A DNA stretch of 64,000 nucleotides from an uncultured Eubacteriales bacterium (GTDB lineage: Bacteria > Bacillota > Clostridia > Oscillospirales > CAG-382): assembly GCA_934446675.1 (NCBI GenBank), contig CAKSEL010000001.1:186001-250000 (forward strand), read 5' to 3'. The notes below the pieces were generated by a model. It ran no database searches, had not been told where the DNA came from, and was given only the letters and a program-made list of their open reading frames with translations. Every line of letters begins with the position of its first letter. Positions within the stretch are counted from its first letter, which is position 1. Of the stretch, positions 23,582 through 32,783 are shown in pieces. The position numbers and the translations under genes were made by a program.

Positions 23582-26500
23582 TCAGTCTGCAACATAAAGC
23601 GCTGCGTACTTATCGACAAGCTCTTTCTGTGCGTCGGTAAGCTGATTATAAGCTTCTTGGTTATCCTTATAGCTCTTGCAGATCTTTGTAAGGCTTGTGG
23701 TTACGCTGTTGCCGTAGAGTGTTTCATTTCCCATATCGGCATAAGTTCTGATAGTGAACTTATCGTTTACGTGATCTTCCGGAATTCCGACGATTGCTGC
23801 GGCTATCTTTATAAGTCCGTCGCCTATCTGATAATGGTAATCGTCACCGGTATCTTTATCATATGCGGCTCTGGAAATCTTATTTTCAAACTCAAAGGTA
23901 AGTTCGTTATCGCCGAGTACTTCGGTTCTTGCTACGAGATAACCGTAGGATACAAGCTTTTCATTGCTCTTTATCTCTTCGCCTACGCTCGAAAGAAGTC
24001 TGATACCGTTGGGAGCTGTTCTTACGGAAGCTGTGCTTTCGTCTTCAAGAGTGAGCATAGGAGTCCAAACTGCTTTGAGAGTCTTATCGCCTGCCGTGCC
24101 GAATGTTACGGTCTCGCCGGGCTTATAAACCTTTTCGCCGTCTGTCCAGCCTGCAAATGCAAAGCCGTTCTTGGTAAATGCTGTATCTTCGGGAAGAACG
24201 GTATTTACGTCCTTAGCAAAGTATCTTGTTGCCGGTGCAGTACCTGCCGCGTCTGTTCCTAGGTCAAAGTTAAGTTTGAACATTTCCTTCATGGTAATGT
24301 TATTGAACATGAAGTCAAAGCCGATAGTTACAGGCTTAGTGCATTCTTCATCATAGTAAATATCACCGGGTTCCCATATGAAGTATGTCCAAAGTTTATC
24401 GTCATTTGGAACAATTTTTCCATCCTTATATACGCTTGACTCGCTCTTCAGAATATAGCTGTATGTCTTGTAAGAGTTGTCAAAGTTGTTAAATCTGTAA
24501 TTATTGGTAACACCGGGTGTATAAGCACCTACATCAGCCGCAAAACCGCCATTGCTGTTCCAATCCTTTTGGAATGTGATAAGCATTTTGGGTTTGTTCA
24601 TATCGGTATTTGACGAAGGTTTAAATGCGGAAACCGTATCTACGCCGTCTTTTGTCGTCTTCCTATAGAGCGTAAGCTCTTTGATACTGTTCCAGGAATC
24701 ATTTGTGGCATCGGTGTACTTTCCTGTGATTGAGAAGTAATAATACTTAGGATTCCCGGCTGTACCCTTTTCGTAGTCGATAAGGTTATTCCAGTTAAGT
24801 CCCTTAAAGGTATTCTGCGGCATTTCCTTGCCGGCTCCGAGTGTGAGAACGCCGTTTCTGATCTTAGAGAAGAAAGAATTGTCTTTATCAACGCGGATCA
24901 TTGAATCGGTATCAACACCGAGGTCGCCGTTAGGAACAAGGTTTTCACCGTCGGTTGCAATGTTACCCGACATCTTTATTGAATAATAAGGTGTGATATA
25001 GCCCTTGCCGTCATCGGTAAAGTTCGTTACGGAATTTGAAGTAAAGGTAAGACCTTTGAGAGTGTTGCAGGTTTTGTATGTATCGTGATACTTATTGATA
25101 CCGAACACTGCGGTCTTGGTAGCTTCGTCATAGGAGTTAAAATAGAGATTGCTCCAGTTTACGGATTTTAAGAATTCTTCGCCGCCTGTAAAGCTGTCGG
25201 GAAGCTTTGCGGTGATCTTTCTTGTTCTGTAATCAACGTTTGTCGCACCGTTTGCGGGTGTAAATACCATATCCGTAAGGTCATAAGTTTCGGTAGGAGT
25301 CTTGGAATAGAGCTTAATGTAGTCAACGTACAGAGCTTCATTTTCAAAGTACTCGTTGAGTAAGTCGAAACGGAACATTGTTACGGTATTGCCGGTAAAG
25401 GTGCTGTTTGCCGGGAAATAGTAGAGATAATCGTGATACTTGCCGTCGCGCGCTACGTTTATCTTGATACTGTTAACTTCTTTGAGATCTGTTACGGTAT
25501 CGGTCTTGTAATAAATCTGAAGCTTTGTTTCGTCAGAGTCAGCCTGATTTATTCTTGCCTCGTAAGGAGTATCAAATTTTGCTCTGATAAGAATTGCATT
25601 TACGTTTGAAACTGGGAAGTTCGGGTTGAACGGGAAGTTCGGGTCGCGCACTTTCTTGACGGTATTGCCGTCGTTATCTTTAACTGTAATGCCGGCGTCT
25701 GTTTTGGTATAGTTTGCAGTAGCCGGATCATAGAAAAGCTTAAGAGCCGAACCGTTAACGGCGTCGGAGTTCCTTTACAATCTGAGCCGAACATTCCGAA
25801 TTCGTCCACATTTTGTTAACCGCACCAATAAAGAACGGGCGCGATGTCATATCATACGAGAACATGTCAACGGGATAGCCGAGATCGCTTGCTACGCCGT
25901 CTTTAAGATAAATCTTAAAGCTTTCGATTCTTATTTCTTCTCCCTCAAAGAGTTCGTTGGTCGGGTCAACACGCATAGCGGTAAAATCGCCGGACCATGC
26001 AGATCTGTCCGAAAAATCAAACACATAGTCATGTGATTTGCCGTCAAACTTGAACTGAAGTTTCTTCTGATTTGAACCGGAAAGACCGTTTGTGGTGTTG
26101 TACTTTCCGCCGGCTGCGGTTGTCATGAAGAATATCTGGAGCGCGTTCATATCGTTGGAACTGTTGTTTACGGTGCCGTTGATACGTTCTTCATAAGGAG
26201 AAGTTGCGGTAGCGGTGACAACAACGCTCTTGATATTTTCGGTCGGGATCATGGGAACATACATATTGAAGTTTACGTCGTTTGCGGCATAGTATGTATT
26301 CTTTACCCCATCCTTGGTAAGATCATATTTGTGCTCATTCTTGTCGCCTTCGGACGTTTTTGAAACAGTCAGCACAAGATCTTTACCGTCAAACGAGCCG
26401 TCAACCTTACCGATGTTTGTATAAGGCGAAGTCATGACGTCGGGTTTTCTCGACATATCAAAGTTGAAGAACTCAGCCTCTGTGCCGTAATCGTCATATG

Positions 26501-27242
26501 CAACGATACTGTCGATATATATTTCTTCGCCCTCATAGAGGAAATTCGGAATGTCAATACGGAGGTTAGTGAGATCGCCTTTCCAGTTTCCGATTTTTGA
26601 AAGATCAAAAACATAGTCATGGAACTCACCGTCAAAGTTAAGAAGCTGCAAAGTCTGATATGAACCGTTCAGACCGTTTCCGGTTCCCTCTTCACCTCCG
26701 AAAGCGGTAGTACAGGTAAATACCTGAAGTGCGCTCATGTCGCTTGCAACAGTTGCAAGGCTTCCGTCTACACGTTCCTCATACGGAGAAACAGCCTTAA
26801 CGCGAAAAACGATTTTGTTGATAACGCTTGTCGGGATACTCGGAACACGGATATGGAAATTGCAGTCCTTGATACCATTACGGGCTGCTTTTTTTCTATC
26901 TGCCGTAAGTTCTCTTACAACGTCGTTGTCAGAAACAAGCTTTGCAGGAGTAATTTTAAGTACGCCGTTTTCAAATACGTAATTAACAGAGCCTTTGTTG
27001 ACTCCCCAGCTTTTTAATTCTGAAGGTTCCTGACTCATGTCGTAGTTAAGGAAGGTATCGGGTGTGCCGTATTCCTCATACAATGTTGTGGTGTCTACGA
27101 CAGTTTCCTTTTCTTCTTCAAGGAACTGTGCGTTCTCTGTCACTTCGCCGGCATTTTCAACAGTTTCCGCCGTGGGTGCGGCAAGAGCCGTTGTCTGTGC
27201 AAGCATAAGTGCTGCGAGGATAACGCTGAAAAATCTCTTCAT
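23582..27242 (-). pseudogene. Large modular surface protein split by a one-base frameshift
   Basis: Two adjacent frames, 27242-25755 (495 residues) and the one ending at 23582, make one protein if a single extra base near 25770 is removed; the whole span is 3661 bases, which is 3 x 1220 + 1. The upstream frame ends IVKELRRR-stop in the middle of a third repeat of a 220-residue module, and the next frame resumes with SDAVNGSALKLFYDPATANY and the remainder of that module. Features: signal peptide (MKRFFSVILAALMLAQTTALA), three carbohydrate-binding-like modules each with SPYEER and GEFHDYVFDLS or similar, a domain of about 330 residues, a Listeria-Bacteroides repeat (FAFAGWTDGEKVYKPGETV) and a C-terminal domain with YGYLVARTEV. 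Secreted; no SLH or LPxTG anchor. Confidence 0.8.
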
Positions 27243-27480
27243 GTTTTTACACTCTCCTTTTGTTAAATATAGTTTTATTGAAGGATTTTTACGCTAAAAG
27301 TATTTCCTGACGCTGATACCGACACAAATCCGACACACGGTTGTACAATTTTGTCGTATTTTTGTTTGATTTTGCTCATTTTTAGATAGCAACCGTCTGA
27401 ACACAAAAGTATCCGCCATGAAACAGTCCGAAAAAACCGTTTATTTGCTCCACAGCATTGCGTCTGATTATTATAATTAA

Positions 27481-27509
27481 ATTATAGTGTGTTTTAACAC
27501 AAAAATCAA
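27481..27509 (-). promoter_or_regulatory. Promoter of the frameshifted surface protein gene
   Basis: On the minus strand TTGATT (27509-27504), 17 bases, TATAAT (27486-27481). The spacer contains the inverted repeat GTGTT-AA-AACAC. The transcript would have a leader of about 230 bases. Confidence 0.6.
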
Positions 27510-27852
27510 TGAACTAATTGTTACAGGATGCATTTTCAGCAAACATAAACAAAACAGCTGATTAAAATTGTCGGATTTTAACAAGATTACATTTGTATTA
27601 TATTGACATTTAAACTATATTTACCCCCCCCCCGAACCATTTTGACGTTTTTTCACCAATTTTGTGACTTGTACAATTTTGCTGTTTCTATAACGTTATT
27701 GCTAATCATTCATTTTTCATTAACATTCTTCAAAAAGCAGAAAAGACCGGGCAGTTTCCTGCCCGGCCGGGTTATTGTTCTGAATTCGGGAATGATGATT
27801 TCGAGGGCTGAAATCTCTCAACCCGGCGCGCTCTCATTTCTGCCATATGTTA

Positions 27853-27881
27853 TTGACACTCTAATTCAGATATGATACAAT
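27853..27881 (+). promoter_or_regulatory. Promoter of the 27912 hydrolase
   Basis: TTGACA (27853-27858), 17 bases, TACAAT (27876-27881), 30 bases before the start codon. Confidence 0.75.
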
Positions 27882-27911
27882 ATCGAAAACACAAAAAGAT
27901 GAGGAAGACAT

Positions 27912-28649
27912 ATGAAAATAACATTTCTCGGCACAAGCCACGGATACCCCGAAAAAGGAAGAGCCGTTTCCTGCACAATGGTAGAAACGGGCGGCAAAAT
28001 TTACATAATCGACGCAGGTTCCGCCGCTGACGAGCACTTAGTTGAGCAGGACGCCGACTTTTCCGCAGTACGCGCGGTTTTCATTACGCATATGCATTCA
28101 GACCACGTTAACGGACTTTTATCGCTTCACGAAGAATTTTTAAGGTACCGTTACAACGACAGATCCGTCTGCTATCTTCCCGAAGACGACGCGCTGAAAG
28201 GTTATCTGGCATTTGCAGAAGCCATACATTTGGATCCCGAAAACTTATGCAGAATTGTTGAATTCAGAGTAACAAAAGAGGGCGTCTGCTACGAGGACGA
28301 AAACATAAAAGTTCGTGCAATTCCGACAAAGCATATGATGCACGGACGATATCCGGCATTTGCATATGAAATACTTGCCGAGGGCAGAAACGTACTGTTT
28401 ACGGGCGACATGGATATCGGATTTCCCGAATACGAACAGGTTGTCGGAACGCAAAAGCATGACCTTGTAATATGCGAAATGGCGCACGCGGATTTAAAGG
28501 ACGTAAAGGAAAAGCTCAAAAAGACGAACACCGACAGAATGTTTTTAAACCACTACCACTATCCGAGACTGCAGGGGTTTGAACAGATCTTCAAGGAATT
28601 TCCGTTCGACATTCAGCTCTCAAGCGACGGACTCGTACTCTATCTGTAA
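27912..28649 (+). CDS. MBL-fold hydrolase (RNase Z/PhnP-like)
   Basis: 245 residues of a metallo-beta-lactamase fold. The ligand motif THMHSDHVNG is at about residue 57; FTGDMDIGFPEY (about 163) supplies a metal-bridging aspartate; NHYHYPRL (about 217) gives a late histidine. The compact start MKITFLGTSHGYPEKGRA resembles RNase Z, PhnP phosphodiesterases and the UlaG-like group, which act on phosphodiester or lactone substrates. There is no RNase Z exosite arm visible, so tRNA 3' processing is unlikely. RBS GAGGAAG. Monocistronic, with its own promoter and the terminator at 28673-28720. Confidence 0.82.
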   Translation: MKITFLGTSHGYPEKGRAVSCTMVETGGKIYIIDAGSAADEHLVEQDADFSAVRAVFITHMHSDHVNGLLSLHEEFLRYRYNDRSVCYLPEDDALKGYLAFAEAIHLDPENLCRIVEFRVTKEGVCYEDENIKVRAIPTKHMMHGRYPAFAYEILAEGRNVLFTGDMDIGFPEYEQVVGTQKHDLVICEMAHADLKDVKEKLKKTNTDRMFLNHYHYPRLQGFEQIFKEFPFDIQLSSDGLVLYL

Positions 28650-28672
28650 AACAAGATACAGCCAAAAAAGAA

Positions 28673-28720
28673 AAGCTAAGCGTAAAGAAAGACATATCCT
28701 TTGCACTTAGCTTATTTTTT
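28673..28720 (+). terminator. Terminator after the MBL gene
   Basis: AAGCTAAGCGTAAAG (28673-28687) pairs with CTTTGCACTTAGCTT (28699-28713) with two mismatches, followed by ATTTTTT. Confidence 0.75.
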
Positions 28721-28742
28721 ATATGTTATTTGACGTTTATTG

Positions 28743-31217
28743 TCAGTCTATCGGATAGGTTTCGGGCAGCATACTGTGTCTGAACAGCAGTATCGCGTCG
28801 TCTATATCGAGCTTGCCGTCTTTATTGAAATCGGTATTTCCGGCATAGTCTATCGGGTAAGTTTCAGGCAGCATACTGTGTCTGAACAGCAATATTGCGT
28901 CATCTATATCTACGCTGCCGTTTCCGTCAATATCGCCTGCGGTATATGCGCCTTGCGCGAACACGAACGTGCCGAGGCTGTCGGTTTCAAACACGTATTT
29001 TTCATGCGTATATCTGTGTTTCAAAGCTTTGAGCGTGCCGTCAGCGCTTAAGCTGTACACGGACATATTTTTCGAAAATCCGTCGGGAACATCAGTGCCT
29101 ATAATGAGTTTTCCGTCGGGCGAAAGGCTCTGTCCGAGCGCACTCTCGAGTGAAACGTCAAGTACGGAAAGTTCTTTGCCGTCAAGCTGTGCTTTTACGG
29201 ATTCGGGAAGTGTATCGCCCTTATTCGCGTTGGTTTTCAGCTTTGCCGCAAGCGTGTTTTCCGAATCGGACGTCACAAGAGCGACATTATTTTCGGAATC
29301 TTTCAGCGTAAAGTAAACCGCCGCGGTTTTGGGTACATCTCCGGAAATTCCGGAAAGAGCAAACTTTTCGGGCGTCGAATCATAGTAAAACTCTTTGAGA
29401 GGTGCATTTTTGAATGCATAGACAGATATTTTTCTGAGGTTTTCCGAAACTCTTATTTTTTCAAGACCGCTGTCCTGAAAAGCCTGATTGTACAGCACCT
29501 GTACACTGTCGGGCAGGTATATTTCGGTAAGAGACTTACAATCCTTGAAAGCAAGCGGATCAATCATTTCGGTTTTCTCACCCAGCTCTGCTTTTTCAAG
29601 CTTTTCGCAGCCTAAAAAGCAGAAAGCCGGAACTGTATTCCAAGATCCCTTTATAATTACGCTTTTTAAACTCTTACAATAGCTGAACGCATATTGTCCG
29701 ATGTAAGTAACGCTTTCCGGAATGACCGCCTCGGTAAGCGCGGTATAGCTGAAAGCAGCTTTTCCTATGCCGGTAACATTTCCGAATGTGACCTCGGCAA
29801 GATTTGTGCAGTTGAGAAAAGCATTATCTTCGATACTCAAAAAAGACTCAGGGAAATCAACCCTTGTAAGCCCCGTACATTCCGAAAACGCGTCTGACCA
29901 TATTTGCTCGGTGCTTTCCGGAATCTTTACTCCGTCAAGCGTTTCAAGCCGCGAAAAAGCGCCTTCGCCGATATATTTCACGCCGTCGGGTATTTCAAAC
30001 ACACCCTTATAGGTCGGTATTACAAGCGCGAGCGTTTCGCGGTCTTTGGTATATACCGCGTTTTTATCGTAAACATAATTTTCGTTTGCCGGATCAACCT
30101 TAAAATTTTTAAGAAGCGTATCGCCGGCAAATGCATTTCCGGCAAGATTATGCGTTGTTTTAGGTATATTTGCGCTTGTCAGAGACGTACACCCTGCAAA
30201 CGCCGAAGCTCCTATCTTTCCGACATTCTGCGGCAGAGATATGCTCTTAAGCGAAGTACAGTCTTCAAACGCACTTGCTTCGACGGTGCGTAGTTCCGTA
30301 TTAAAGTTTACGGAGGACAGCGATTTACACTGCGCAAAGGCAGACTCTCCGACAGTGTCAAGTCCCGACGGCATCGTCAGACTTTTCAGACTCTCACACT
30401 GATAAAATACATTGTTTGAAATTTTATATACATGCTTATGTAATGCAACGCTCTGCAATGATTTGCAATATGCAAAAGCACCGTCAGGAATTATGTCGAT
30501 TTCCGGCGGTATTGTAACCTTCTTTAAGCTTTCACAGCTGTAAAACGCATTTTTTCCAAGCTCTATAAGTGTTTGGGGAAGATTGATTTCCTTTAACGAC
30601 TTACACAAATAAAAAGCACTGTCGCCGATAACGCTCACGGTTTCGGGGATTGTTGCCGTCACAAGCGCCTCACAATTTCCAAAAGCGCGCGAACCTATAT
30701 AGCGCAATCCCGTTTTCATATCAGCAGACGTCAGTTTTCCACATTCCGAAAACGATTTCTCGCCTATCGTTCTTATACTGTTCGGAAAATTGACCCTTTC
30801 AAGATTCGTACACTTATTAAAAGCATTTATGCCTATACTCTTTATTCCGTCAGGCAAAGTTACTTTTTTTATATTATCGCGGTAATTCTTCCAAGGAACA
30901 TTATCCAAAACCCAATCGGTCATGTATCCTTTGCCCGACGCGCTTATATCGGTTGTCGCATATACCGTAAGGTTTCCGTATTTATCCAAAGACCAGCCGA
31001 GTTCTTTTCCGCAGGTTCCGGACGCGACGACAAGCTCGCCGTCTGTCAGAATTCCGTCAACCGGGACAAATACATCTTCCGCAAGTCCGGCATCTTCCGA
31101 GATTTCTTCGCTGAAAACAGCGTCAGGCGTGTTTGCCGACACAGCCGTATTCAGTGCAAAAGCCGCCGTCTGTGCAAAGCATAGCGCAAAAAGCAGATGT
31201 CTGAACTTTGAATTCAT
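28743..31217 (-). CDS. Secreted BspA-type leucine-rich repeat protein with two dockerin repeats
   Basis: 824 residues. A signal peptide (FALCFAQTAAFALNTAVSA) is followed by about 20 BspA-like LRR units of about 23 residues with the pattern I-x-x-x-A-F-x-x-C-x-x-L-x-x-V-x-x-P, for example IGDSAFYLCKSLKEINLPQT. After a beta-rich linker (about 620-750) the C-terminus carries two type I dockerin calcium loops: GDIDGNGSVDIDDAILLFRH and TDFNKDGKLDIDDAILLFRH, each followed by the identical tail SMLPETYPID. Dockerins bind cohesin domains on scaffoldins, so the protein may attach to a cellulosome-like or surface scaffold. BspA-type LRRs mediate adhesion to host or glycan surfaces. RBS GAGAGGAAGG. Confidence 0.9.
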   Translation of the reverse strand: MNSKFRHLLFALCFAQTAAFALNTAVSANTPDAVFSEEISEDAGLAEDVFVPVDGILTDGELVVASGTCGKELGWSLDKYGNLTVYATTDISASGKGYMTDWVLDNVPWKNYRDNIKKVTLPDGIKSIGINAFNKCTNLERVNFPNSIRTIGEKSFSECGKLTSADMKTGLRYIGSRAFGNCEALVTATIPETVSVIGDSAFYLCKSLKEINLPQTLIELGKNAFYSCESLKKVTIPPEIDIIPDGAFAYCKSLQSVALHKHVYKISNNVFYQCESLKSLTMPSGLDTVGESAFAQCKSLSSVNFNTELRTVEASAFEDCTSLKSISLPQNVGKIGASAFAGCTSLTSANIPKTTHNLAGNAFAGDTLLKNFKVDPANENYVYDKNAVYTKDRETLALVIPTYKGVFEIPDGVKYIGEGAFSRLETLDGVKIPESTEQIWSDAFSECTGLTRVDFPESFLSIEDNAFLNCTNLAEVTFGNVTGIGKAAFSYTALTEAVIPESVTYIGQYAFSYCKSLKSVIIKGSWNTVPAFCFLGCEKLEKAELGEKTEMIDPLAFKDCKSLTEIYLPDSVQVLYNQAFQDSGLEKIRVSENLRKISVYAFKNAPLKEFYYDSTPEKFALSGISGDVPKTAAVYFTLKDSENNVALVTSDSENTLAAKLKTNANKGDTLPESVKAQLDGKELSVLDVSLESALGQSLSPDGKLIIGTDVPDGFSKNMSVYSLSADGTLKALKHRYTHEKYVFETDSLGTFVFAQGAYTAGDIDGNGSVDIDDAILLFRHSMLPETYPIDYAGNTDFNKDGKLDIDDAILLFRHSMLPETYPID

Positions 31218-31391
31218 TTTTATATCCTTCCTCTCTTGATATTTACGTTTTCAACATTATAAATATATCACTGTTTTACCGCAATGTCAACATTTTGGGC
31301 ACATTATAAACATTTTTTCATATGCATGACTGCTGATAAACAAACACGGCGGAATATGTCATGCATTTTACGCAAAATCATATAATAGTGT

Positions 31392-31420
31392 TTGACTTTT
31401 GGCGCTTTCGGTGATATACT
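31392..31420 (+). promoter_or_regulatory. Rightward promoter antisense to the Gln-rich peptide gene
   Basis: TTGACT (31392-31397), 17 bases, TATACT (31415-31420). It points into the hairpin at 31439-31458, the small minus-strand gene, and then manA at 31711. It could drive manA through a long leader or an antisense RNA. Confidence 0.5.
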
Positions 31421-31432
31421 GTTATGTAACAA

Positions 31433-31458
31433 CAAAAAAGTCCTTCCGAAGAAGGACT
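31433..31458 (-). terminator. Terminator of the Gln-rich peptide gene
   Basis: On the minus strand AGTCCTTC-TTCG-GAAGGACT, a perfect 8-bp stem with a stable cUUCGg tetraloop, followed by TTTTTTG. Confidence 0.85.
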
Positions 31459-31485
31459 GAATATGCGAATTATGAGCGAGGCAGA

Positions 31486-31623
31486 TTACTTATTCTTCTG
31501 CTGATTTTTGGCGCTCTGAGGTTCGGACTTTGAGTCCTTATAATCGGAGGGCTGAGTCTGGGACTGAGGCTGCTGATTCTGCGCCTTATCCGTTCCGTGC
31601 TGCTTCTGCTTATTCTTTGACAT
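31486..31623 (-). CDS. 45-residue Gln/Lys/Ser-rich peptide
   Basis: A 45-codon frame with RBS AAAGGAG, encoding MSKNKQKQHGTDKAQNQQPQ and then SQTQPSDYKDSKSEPQSAKN ending QQKNK. Over a quarter of the residues are glutamine; there are no hydrophobic segments, so it is soluble and disordered. The composition recalls gamma-type small acid-soluble spore proteins, which serve as amino acid reserves, but the characteristic repeated motif is not present, so this is only a suggestion. It has its own strong terminator, which supports a real gene. Confidence 0.65.
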   Translation of the reverse strand: MSKNKQKQHGTDKAQNQQPQSQTQPSDYKDSKSEPQSAKNQQKNK

Positions 31624-31710
31624 AAAAAGTCACTCCTTTTTTTGTTTTGTACAAGTATTATTTCCGTTTTTTCGGCTTTTATACATTTTTTTCTTGAGAG
31701 GAAAACGACA

Positions 31711-32685
31711 ATGAAAATTTATCCGTTAAAGTTAAAACCCGTAACAAAGCAAATACTCTGGGGAGGAACATATCTCTGTGAAAATTTCGGCATAGGAGAA
31801 AAAGGTCAGAGCATTGCCGAAGCGTGGGTCATGACAGACCGTCCCGACGGCTGCAACACGATAGACAACGGCGACTATCGCGGAATGACGCTTGACGAGT
31901 ATATAAACCAAGCGTCAAAAGCTGCCGTTATCGGCAAGGACGCGGATTTTCCGCTGCTTATAAAGCTTATTGACGCAAACGACCGTCTTTCCGTCCAGGT
32001 TCACCCGGACGACGCATATGCCGCGGCAAACGGACTTGACGCCGGAAAAACCGAGATGTGGTACATTGTCGACGCTAAGCCCGGCGCTAAGCTTGTTTAC
32101 GGATTAAAGGACAAAAAGGTTCCGCCTCTCGACGAGCTTGAAAGCAGAAGTGCGGACGGTTCTCTCGGTGAAATTCTGAACTACGCCGAAGTTCACAAGG
32201 GCGACTGTTTCTACATTCCGGCAGGCATGGTTCACGCGATAGGTTCAGGAATCGTAATTGCCGAAATACAGCAGAATTCCAACACGACCTACCGTCTGTA
32301 CGACTATGACAGAGTCGGCAAGGACGGCAAAAAGAGAGAACTTCACATAAAACAGGCATCCGAGGTGATCAAAACGGAATTTCCCGAAAAGTTTGTGACA
32401 AACCGCATTGAGGAAGATTCCGATATCTGCCGCGTCACAACGCTTTGCGACTGTTCCTTCTTCGGCGTTGAAAAGTACAATTTGAAAACTTCTTCAAGCG
32501 TATCTTTCTGCCGCGAAAAAATGCTGAACATTCTCTGTCTTTCGGGTAAAGGATACATAAAATATCTTGACGAGAAATTCCCTCTCGAAAAAAGTTCGTC
32601 GTATCTCATTCCGGCAAGCATAGAGAAATTCTCGGTATGCGCGCTTGACGATGAGCTTGAATTTATAGTTTCATACGCCAAATAA
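31711..32685 (+). CDS. manA: Class I mannose-6-phosphate isomerase
   Basis: 324 residues, the size of the short Firmicutes ManA/YvyI type. It interconverts mannose 6-phosphate and fructose 6-phosphate with Zn2+. Motifs: ILWGGTYLCENFG near the N-terminus, LLIKLIDANDRLSVQVHPDD (about residues 75-95) with the zinc-binding QVHPDD, KTEMWYIVDAKPGA, and the catalytic/zinc region FYIPAGMVHAIGSGIVIAEI (about 170-190). ATG 31711 follows GAGAGG; upstream in-frame codons are not preceded by an RBS. Monocistronic, ending at the bidirectional hairpin 32721-32747. Confidence 0.95.
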   Translation: MKIYPLKLKPVTKQILWGGTYLCENFGIGEKGQSIAEAWVMTDRPDGCNTIDNGDYRGMTLDEYINQASKAAVIGKDADFPLLIKLIDANDRLSVQVHPDDAYAAANGLDAGKTEMWYIVDAKPGAKLVYGLKDKKVPPLDELESRSADGSLGEILNYAEVHKGDCFYIPAGMVHAIGSGIVIAEIQQNSNTTYRLYDYDRVGKDGKKRELHIKQASEVIKTEFPEKFVTNRIEEDSDICRVTTLCDCSFFGVEKYNLKTSSSVSFCREKMLNILCLSGKGYIKYLDEKFPLEKSSSYLIPASIEKFSVCALDDELEFIVSYAK

Positions 32686-32720
32686 TACGGCTTTTTGAAA
32701 TTTTAAACTTATTTTTACAT

Positions 32721-32747
32721 AAAAACGGCACGGTTTTGCACCGTGCC
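32721..32747. terminator. Bidirectional terminator between manA and queA
   Basis: GGCACGGT (32727-32734) and ACCGTGCC (32740-32747) with loop TTTGC. The minus strand reads GTTTTTATG after the stem, the plus strand TTGAATTTTG, so it serves queA best and manA partly. Confidence 0.75.
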
Positions 32748-32783
32748 TTGAATTTTGCTGCAATATTTACTTTAAAACGGGAA

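Larger units (their letters stand above)
27243..27911. other. Intergenic region, 669 bases
   Basis: It contains the long leader and promoter of the surface protein on the minus strand, a run of ten cytosines (27624-27633), a perfect 8-bp hairpin with TTTC loop (27747-27766) that has a T-rich tail only on the minus strand, and the promoter of the downstream MBL gene. I see no convincing coding sequence. Confidence 0.65.

Noticed and set aside
23582..27242. Programmed ribosomal frameshift in the surface protein gene
   Set aside because: The junction has neither a slippery heptamer nor an obvious stimulatory structure, and no internal Shine-Dalgarno element at suitable distance; an indel is simpler.
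27747..27766. CCGGGCAG-TTTC-CTGCCCGG hairpin as a terminator
   Set aside because: A T-rich tail exists only on the minus strand, where no gene ends upstream of it; it is noted in the intergenic entry without a functional call.
27603..27875. Plus-strand frame of 90 codons before the MBL gene
   Set aside because: It contains the C10 tract translated as PPP, has no RBS, and overlaps a hairpin and the promoter of the next gene.
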